Origin: Aeromonas cavernicola | Lineage (GTDB): Bacteria > Pseudomonadota > Gammaproteobacteria > Enterobacterales > Aeromonadaceae | Reading direction: 5' to 3' | Length of the DNA: 51,301 bases | Assembly (NCBI RefSeq): GCF_002795305.1 | Contig: NZ_PGGC01000001.1 | Span: forward strand, 1-51,301 | Part shown: positions 47,501-51,301 of the stretch, one piece after another | Layout of the letters: every line of letters starts with the position of its first letter | How positions within the stretch are numbered: position 1 is the first letter of the stretch | The notes under the pieces: generated by a model | What the model was told of the DNA's origin: nothing | Seen by the model: the letters and a program-made list of their open reading frames with translations, nothing else | Databases searched by the model: none | Position numbers and translations under genes: made by a program

Positions 47501-48832
47501 CAATGATGCAGGGTCGCCTTCATTGAACAGTAGCGACGGCTCATGGTCACGAATTGCCTGAAAAATATCGTCATTGAATGCGGCTAACCAGCCCGCAATC
47601 GCCTGTTTGGAAGGAGGGATAATAGTTTTACCCTTGGTCTCAAGAAGAAGAAGCCGTTTGAGGGCACGAAGCGACATGCCTTTATTCTTAAGCTCCTGCA
47701 ATCTCTGCGCAGCAAGAAATTCTGACACTGAGCGATGGTGAAAACGCACCCGACCATAGGCCGCAAAACCAAACAACGGCCGCTCCAATAACGTTTTTAG
47801 CTCCGCTTGTGTCCAGTCTGACAAGATAATCGACGGATCAAGCGCAGCCTCACCCTGTTGACCGTTATCCGATTCCGCACTGTGCCTGATGGTTAAACGA
47901 CGGGTTAGCCACATGGCCAGCGCTAACCTGCGCGCCCCTTCGATAGCTTTATCTATTGAAAGTTCGGCAAGTTCAAGCCTATCACTTCTGGGCATTAGTT
48001 TGATTCGAATACAGTTTTCCACTTGCTGGCAGTGGGTTCGAAGCTGAGAGCCCGGCTGCCAATCAGCGCAGAGCTCGATCAAGTCTTGAGGACGTCTGGC
48101 AAACTCAAAGGCATTTTGCCTCTCAATCTCATTGAGCAATTCAGCTCTGTTTTTGACACCTCGCTCCTCGGCAAACTCAACAATCTGCGGATTAGAGAGG
48201 GGCATCAGCGCCACTGTGCGCCAATCAGGCGTGAGTTTTTCATTAGCTTGATCTGGTTGCCTTATCAGGTGCTCACCCATTGCCACATTGCTAAATTCCC
48301 TTTCTCTCTCTTCGGGAGTCAGGTGCTTTATCTCTGATGGAACAGGCAGTTTGCTGCGAATAAGTTGCATATCAAAAGGGATGGGGCGGGTCGTCACCAC
48401 CACACGAACTCTATTCAAGTTATTTTCAATACCTCTTACGAAACAATCCAACGCTTGTCGGAAGGTGCCTCGGGTCAACTGAAGTTCATCGATAGAGTCC
48501 AAAAAAAAGGTAGCAACCTCAGATGGGGAGGCTAGCCATCGGTCAAAACGCCTCGCCTCCTCATAACCCAGCAAATCCCGCAAATGTCTGGATGCCAGAC
48601 TGGCCAACTCCACATAGAATGCAGCGTCACCCTTTGCAGCCAACTCACTGGCTTGCTTGTGACATTCATAGGTCTTGCCTGACCCCGCTTCGGAAATAAG
48701 CAGGATACGTTTTGAGCACAACAACGCGTCCCAGCTAGCACCATCATCCCAACCTAGCTGAATAAGAAAATGCGGATTATCTGCGTTAACCACTTGCTCT
48801 TCATCAATATCTTGGAAAATGCGTTCAATCAT
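44513..48832 (-). CDS. NACHT/STAND-type NTPase with C-terminal PD-(D/E)XK-like nuclease segment
   Basis: The 1439-residue protein has a P-loop close to the N-terminus (ISEAGSGKT, Lys53). A Walker B/NACHT motif FFLDSIDEL (Asp112, Asp115, Glu116) and a sensor strand VVVTTRP (144-150) follow. A winged-helix-like region ends in FHHRSVSEFLAAQRL near 370. About 900 helical residues, probably repeats, include a charged coiled coil (about 805-845). Near the C-terminus Asp1324, Glu1339 and Lys1341 (IELKLGD) and QLVTKYL are arranged like a PD-(D/E)XK nuclease. NACHT proteins of this size with an effector domain act as phage-defence sensors, but the effector is usually N-terminal. It is a lone gene beside IS remnants. 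The function is inferred, not established. Confidence 0.75.
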   Translation of the reverse strand: MIERIFQDIDEEQVVNADNPHFLIQLGWDDGASWDALLCSKRILLISEAGSGKTYECHKQASELAAKGDAAFYVELASLASRHLRDLLGYEEARRFDRWLASPSEVATFFLDSIDELQLTRGTFRQALDCFVRGIENNLNRVRVVVTTRPIPFDMQLIRSKLPVPSEIKHLTPEEREREFSNVAMGEHLIRQPDQANEKLTPDWRTVALMPLSNPQIVEFAEERGVKNRAELLNEIERQNAFEFARRPQDLIELCADWQPGSQLRTHCQQVENCIRIKLMPRSDRLELAELSIDKAIEGARRLALAMWLTRRLTIRHSAESDNGQQGEAALDPSIILSDWTQAELKTLLERPLFGFAAYGRVRFHHRSVSEFLAAQRLQELKNKGMSLRALKRLLLLETKGKTIIPPSKQAIAGWLAAFNDDIFQAIRDHEPSLLFNEGDPASLTLAQRQQALRAYVQRYGKGGWRGLHTPSIQIKRFATPELADEINQLWQQGIDNPDVRDLLLRLIECGGIKGCAELAHSVANNVGMEEVARLYAIRALIAVNDPRLPTVAAVMVSQPPDWPDKLVCAAIMDLFPAHLSVAQFCQALGWRPWKTQSVGKLIRQFPSLIKHAPLVLSQLEELRDQLVTLISDGLQMPQDQWPHIVSPRQYLRSILAAVSIRGLDHQCTQPWIHASVLALHLRQREYDDDKIYKELAQRINKFDSQRRKQAFWAINHIVQSLHPTEDTLTRIGEIIPYDSLIQFTLPQDKEWLVNDLQDKNKPLVERQMLMHIALRKLGVSVTDLRELVADQPELRLLLAEEIEPSDFEKEQKEYQRQEKEQREKAEIEEAEKRESWIALHRAISESPDKAFADNHGKNLVWDLFQAMSSTVDGNNLSGWNRPFLESQFSKTITDRIRTLFMAAWREQCPLLICERSADPQNTDLDTWRLGLAGLYAEAEDSDWASQLTEEDARRAARYSLLERSTLPYWINDLVRCHPSAVSDVFGKELEWILSNFTDEHHHSMLLEHLKNAASAVTGLFIPHLVAWLGESLSEINSIVDDESRTSAFISRYSRVIGLVLKHGHSDHRVQLCCMAQEYLTLDLTEPVMLLWLSTLIRINPELGVDTLAEKLRDIKPEPLSKAAIWFITLFNERHDGINVRNNDFTPSILLKLTRLAYQHIRPQDDAEHEGCYTPNMRDNAEYARNAILTALLASQGEEGWQVKNEMAIDPLFAHFKDRILALAQEAWAQEMDSAILNEQQCREFEKKCEVPLTTNGAMFSLLCNRLADLDELLKSDVSPREEWEKIGQERIMRRAIARELKNLANGLYTVDQEAVTAEEKETDIRLRSTASDYESVIELKLGDNRSVRDFLNTIEDQLVTKYLSVATRRSGALLITLKEDRTWQHPDSGEKIGIEGLRELLLEEAKRVEEKMGGAVSIAVHILTLFPRLPTEQQKHLN

Positions 48833-49020
48833 GGCTGCTCACTGCATGGCGTAAGAGGGATGTCAGTCGTCACCAGAAAAAAGAGCGTGAAGCGACTGCG
48901 GGCGGTATCAAGCGCATCTTACGAAAGATAGGAACAATAAATCTCCCTCAACCTGCGGGAAAACAAATAAGAGTTTGATTAAAAACAAAATAATAGAGAA
49001 GGATATAGTCGTGGTTAATA
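48833..49020. other. Spacer between the NTPase gene and the hiuH locus
   Basis: I see no gene and no clear promoter. The ribosome site before the NTPase start is weak, so low basal expression is possible. The stretch between the terminator at 49021 and the hiuH stop at 49236 also holds no supported gene. Confidence 0.4.
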
Positions 49021-49055
49021 AAAGGGCCACCCGCTTGGGTGGCCCTTTGCTTTCT
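49021..49055. terminator. Bidirectional hairpin terminator downstream of hiuH
   Basis: A perfect 12-bp stem AAAGGGCCACCC/GGGTGGCCCTTT has a GCTT loop, with T-rich sequence on both sides. It probably ends the hiuH transcript and marks the boundary of the accessory island. Confidence 0.75.
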
Positions 49056-49235
49056 TGTACTTCTCTGTCCCCTACCCTGCTTTACTTGCCGTCATCCTCG
49101 GTTGTGATAGAGGGCTGGGTGGATTGCTATCACCGACGAGATCACCGCAGACGACGTCAGGCGGGAAAAACACCTCGGTGCAACCATGGCCACGGGACGA
49201 CGTAGCATCCATTAGGCCCGCTTGCGGCCCACTAC

Positions 49236-49646
49236 TTAGTTGCCGCGATAGGTAGAAAAGCCGTAAGGGCTCAGCAGCAGCGGGATATGGTAGTGCGGTA
49301 CGCTGCCATCGGCTTCGAAAATCACCGGCACTTCTGGGAAGAAGGTGGCCCCTTTGTGCTGCTTAAACCAATCACCGGTCTTAAAGGTCACCCGATAGGT
49401 GCCTTTCTCCAGATCTTTGCCTGCGGGATAGAGTTCAGGGATCCGCCCCTGCTCATTAGTAGAGCCGGTGTTGAGGGTGTTCCAGGTCTCACCGCTCTTC
49501 TTTTCTAAGGTGACGCTGACCCCAGGTGACGGCAAGCCATCTTGCAGGTTCAGCACGTGAACGCTCAGCGGATTAACGGCAGCCAAGGCAGCGGATGAGA
49601 GGCCACAGAGCAGCGCGCCAGCGAGTAAGGTTTTCAGCATGTTCAT
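49236..49646 (-). CDS. hiuH: Periplasmic 5-hydroxyisourate hydrolase (transthyretin-like)
   Basis: HiuH hydrolyses 5-hydroxyisourate, the product of urate oxidation. The 136-residue precursor has a signal peptide cleaved near residue 22 (SSAALA-AVNPL). The mature protein has the family blocks LSVHVLNLQDGLPSPGV, TYRVTF, FFPEV and the C-terminal HYHIPLLLSPYGFSTYRG. The last residue of the family hallmark YRGS is Asn here (YRGN). I chose the second of two adjacent ATGs because the GGGAGA spacing is better. It is co-transcribed with the GlcG/HbpS-like gene 13 bp upstream and divergent from an HprR-type two-component system, as in E. coli. Confidence 0.9.
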   Translation of the reverse strand: MNMLKTLLAGALLCGLSSAALAAVNPLSVHVLNLQDGLPSPGVSVTLEKKSGETWNTLNTGSTNEQGRIPELYPAGKDLEKGTYRVTFKTGDWFKQHKGATFFPEVPVIFEADGSVPHYHIPLLLSPYGFSTYRGN

Positions 49647-49659
49647 CATTTTCTCCCGA

Positions 49660-50160
49660 TTATTTAGTAGGTAACACATTTGCGATGGCTTTGAGCGCAC
49701 AGCCTTCATCGAACTGAGCGCCACCCGCGCCAGCGACACCGATGGCGCCAATGACCTGATCGCCCACTTTGAGTGGCACACCGCCGCCGAGCAGTAAGAG
49801 CTCCGCCACGGTGTTGAGGTTGGCGGCATCAGGGGTAGTGCGGGCCCGTTCAGCCAACAGGCCGGTGGCGGTTTTGGTGGATAACGCGGTGAACGCTTTA
49901 CGTTGAGCGGCCAAGGTGTTGTGGGGGCCGACGTTGTCATCCCGCTGCAGGGCCACCAAGTTACCGCCGCGATCTACCACCGCCGCGACGCCGGTGCGCC
50001 CCTCGGCATGGCACGCCGCCAAGGTGGCTTGCAGTAACTGATTAGCCAGCGGCAAGGTCACGTCTGCACGCTCGGCAACAAGCGGGGCCTCTGCCCACAC
50101 CACACCGGAACTCAGCGCTAATGCCATCATTGGTAAAGCGATATGTTTTCGGATCTGCAT
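49660..50160 (-). CDS. Periplasmic GlcG/HbpS-family heme-binding-like protein
   Basis: The 166-residue precursor has a signal peptide (about 1-22, SSGVVWA-EAPL). The GlcG/HbpS domain (PF03928 type) shows GRTGVAAVVDRGGNLVALQR, RKAFTALST and the glycine-rich GGGVPLKVGDQVIGAIGVAG. Members bind heme or small ligands and some protect against oxidative stress. I chose the ATG after GGGAG and not the more upstream in-frame codon. It is first in an operon with hiuH under the HprR-like operator. The ligand is unknown. Confidence 0.85.
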   Translation of the reverse strand: MQIRKHIALPMMALALSSGVVWAEAPLVAERADVTLPLANQLLQATLAACHAEGRTGVAAVVDRGGNLVALQRDDNVGPHNTLAAQRKAFTALSTKTATGLLAERARTTPDAANLNTVAELLLLGGGVPLKVGDQVIGAIGVAGAGGAQFDEGCALKAIANVLPTK

Positions 50161-50238
50161 AATTGCTCCCATTAAACGCTCTCTTGAGCGGTTGTTGGTC
50201 ATAGTGCATAAAGGCGGCGCTCAGCTTGATTGCCTTGA

Positions 50239-50256
50239 GATGACAAATTTGTAATG
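50239..50256. promoter_or_regulatory. HprR/CusR-type operator
   Basis: GATGACAAATTTGTAATG is an almost perfect palindrome. It agrees with the CATNACAAATTTGTNATG type recognised by E. coli HprR and CusR, as I recall. It lies in the 147-bp spacer between the hiuH operon and the regulator gene. Confidence 0.75.
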
Positions 50257-50307
50257 GGACCGCCGCCCATCTCGCTTTAAGCTAGCGGGCTGCAATGGGA
50301 GGGGATG

Positions 50308-50979
50308 ATGCGAATATTGATTGTGGAAGATGAGGTGAAAACCGCCGATTACCTGCGCAAAGGGCTCACTGAATCGGGCTTTATGGTGGAAGTGGCGTTA
50401 AATGGCCTCGATGGCCAACATCTGGTGCAGGAAAGTGAGTTTGACCTGATCATCCTTGATGTGATGCTGCCCAAGCTGGACGGCTGGCAGCTGTTACCGA
50501 TCATTCGCCGCACCTCGCCAACGCCAGTGCTGTTTTTAACTGCCCGCGATGCCATTGAAGATCGGGTCAAGGGGTTGGAACTTGGGGCCGATGATTATCT
50601 GGTCAAACCCTTCTCCTACGCCGAGTTACTGGCCCGGGTGCGAACCCTGCTCCGGCGCGGCCCACCACGGGAAATCGAACGCTATCAGATCGCTGATTTG
50701 CAGTTGGACTTGCTCAAACGCAAGGTCACCCGTCAGGGCGAGCGCTTAACCCTGACCAACAAGGAGTTTGCGTTACTGCATCTGTTGCTCAGCCGCGAAG
50801 GTGAGGTGCTATCGCGCACCTTGATCGCCTCCCATGTCTGGCAGATGAATTTTGATAGCGACACCAATGTGGTGGATGTGGCCATTCGTCGCTTACGGGC
50901 CAAGGTGGATGATCCCTATCCCATTAAGTTGATCCACACCATCCGTGGCATTGGCTACATGCTGGATGTGCAGCCATGA
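50308..50979 (+). CDS. hprR: OmpR-family response regulator, HprR/CusR-like
   Basis: The 223-residue regulator has an N-terminal receiver with acidic Asp8, phospho-acceptor Asp51 ([14 protein letters not shown]) and the KPF motif, then a winged-helix DNA-binding domain (about 125-220; [32 protein letters not shown]). The second of two adjacent ATGs fits the GGAGG site better. In E. coli the paralogues HprR and CusR respond to peroxide/hypochlorite and copper. The neighbouring hiuH and operator favour HprR. It overlaps the sensor kinase gene by 4 bp (ATGA). Confidence 0.85.
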   Translation: MRILIVEDEVKTADYLRKGLTESGFMVEVALNGLDGQHLVQESEFDLIILDVMLPKLDGWQLLPIIRRTSPTPVLFLTARDAIEDRVKGLELGADDYLVKPFSYAELLARVRTLLRRGPPREIERYQIADLQLDLLKRKVTRQGERLTLTNKEFALLHLLLSREGEVLSRTLIASHVWQMNFDSDTNVVDVAIRRLRAKVDDPYPIKLIHTIRGIGYMLDVQP

Positions 50980-51282
50980 ACTGGTGGCCACGGACATTAA
51001 GTCTGCGCCTTGCGATGATGTTCGCCTTGGTGAGCGCGCTGCTGCTGGGGGCGGTGGGATTTTATCTCTATCACTCGCTACAACGTGAAATTGCCTGGCG
51101 TGATGATCAAGCCTTGCTAGGGCGCCTCGCGCGGATTCAGGCATTGATCCATGACAGTGCCAGCCTCGATGCCCTGCGCACTCGTCCCCAGCTCTACGAC
51201 AACATGTTGGGCAATCGCGACAGCCTGCTCTGGGTGGTCGACAACCATGATCAGTTGCAGATCGACATCAATCCCCTCGCCC
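50976..51282 (+). CDS. hprS: Sensor histidine kinase, HprS/CusS-like (3' partial)
   Basis: Only the first 102 residues are present: one membrane segment (about 12-32, [20 protein letters not shown]) and the start of the periplasmic sensor domain. The kinase core is missing because the sequence ends in adapter. The start overlaps the regulator stop, giving coupled synthesis. The assignment rests mostly on its position after the hprR-like gene. Confidence 0.75.
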
Positions 51283-51301
51283 CTGTCTCTTATACACATC
51301 T
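51283..51301. other. Nextera transposon mosaic-end adapter (sequencing artefact)
   Basis: The window ends in CTGTCTCTTATACACATCT, the 19-bp Tn5 mosaic end used in Nextera libraries. It is not genomic. Its reverse-strand translation gives the spurious start MCIRDR seen in many databases. Confidence 0.95.

Noticed and set aside
51117-51299. Small minus-strand frame starting MCIRDR
   Set aside because: The start is the translated Nextera adapter, a known artefact.

Overview
The window looks like a contig end from a gammaproteobacterium. Gene content and protein similarity point to Aeromonas or a close relative: E. coli-like orthologues of lysC, argA, msrA, nfo, sstT, yeaG-yeaH-ycgB, fruBKA/cra and the hiuH/hprRS locus, moderately high GC in the core genes, and Vibrio/Aeromonas-type accessory genes. 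This was read by eye without database searches. The last 19 bases (51283-51301) are a Nextera transposon-end adapter, so the window stops at an assembly end and the final gene is cut by an artefact.

Layout. (1) 1-2.6 kb is a decayed accessory stretch: the 3' part of a phosphonate-type ABC permease, a companion FAD oxidoreductase that has lost its FAD-binding segment and its 3' end, a 30-bp IS end, an AT-rich membrane-protein gene and a fragment resembling the C-terminus of sucD. (2) 2.6-10.3 kb holds an LTA-synthase-like sulfatase-fold transferase divergent from a kinase-fold protein, then lysC behind a complete lysine riboswitch, argA with an ARG box, and msrA. (3) 10.8-19.8 kb is a signalling and polysaccharide block. 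A hybrid histidine kinase and a periplasmic molybdopterin-fold protein are divergent from a STAS protein, a lipoprotein, a six-SLBB export protein, a BY-kinase-like protein, a three-domain RsbW/receiver/PP2C regulator and a GT4 glycosyltransferase. This resembles a shortened Vibrio syp locus and has a sigma-54-like promoter. (4) 19.9-26.7 kb carries an IS3 remnant, a TDT transporter with its LysR regulator, nfo, sstT and a RecQ-family helicase. (5) 26.7-32.1 kb contains a candidate small RNA and the stress operon prkA-yeaH-spoVR. (6) 32.2-37.8 kb contains ydhL (DUF1289) and the fructose PTS operon fruBKA divergent from cra/fruR, with two FruR operators between them. (7) 37.8-48.9 kb is an accessory island: an orphan JetD-like Toprim protein, an IS5-type remnant, a 1505-residue Ig-repeat lipoprotein, a second IS5-type remnant, and a 1439-residue NACHT-type NTPase with a C-terminal PD-(D/E)XK-like segment. 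(8) 49.2-51.3 kb is a redox/metal-response locus: hiuH and a GlcG/HbpS-like gene divergent from an hprR/cusR-type two-component system, with a matching palindromic operator between them.

The strongest leads for something new are the NACHT plus C-terminal nuclease-like protein, the orphan JetD-like protein in the same island, the compact Syp-like partner-switching cluster with its sigma-54 signals, and the unannotated small-RNA candidate upstream of prkA.
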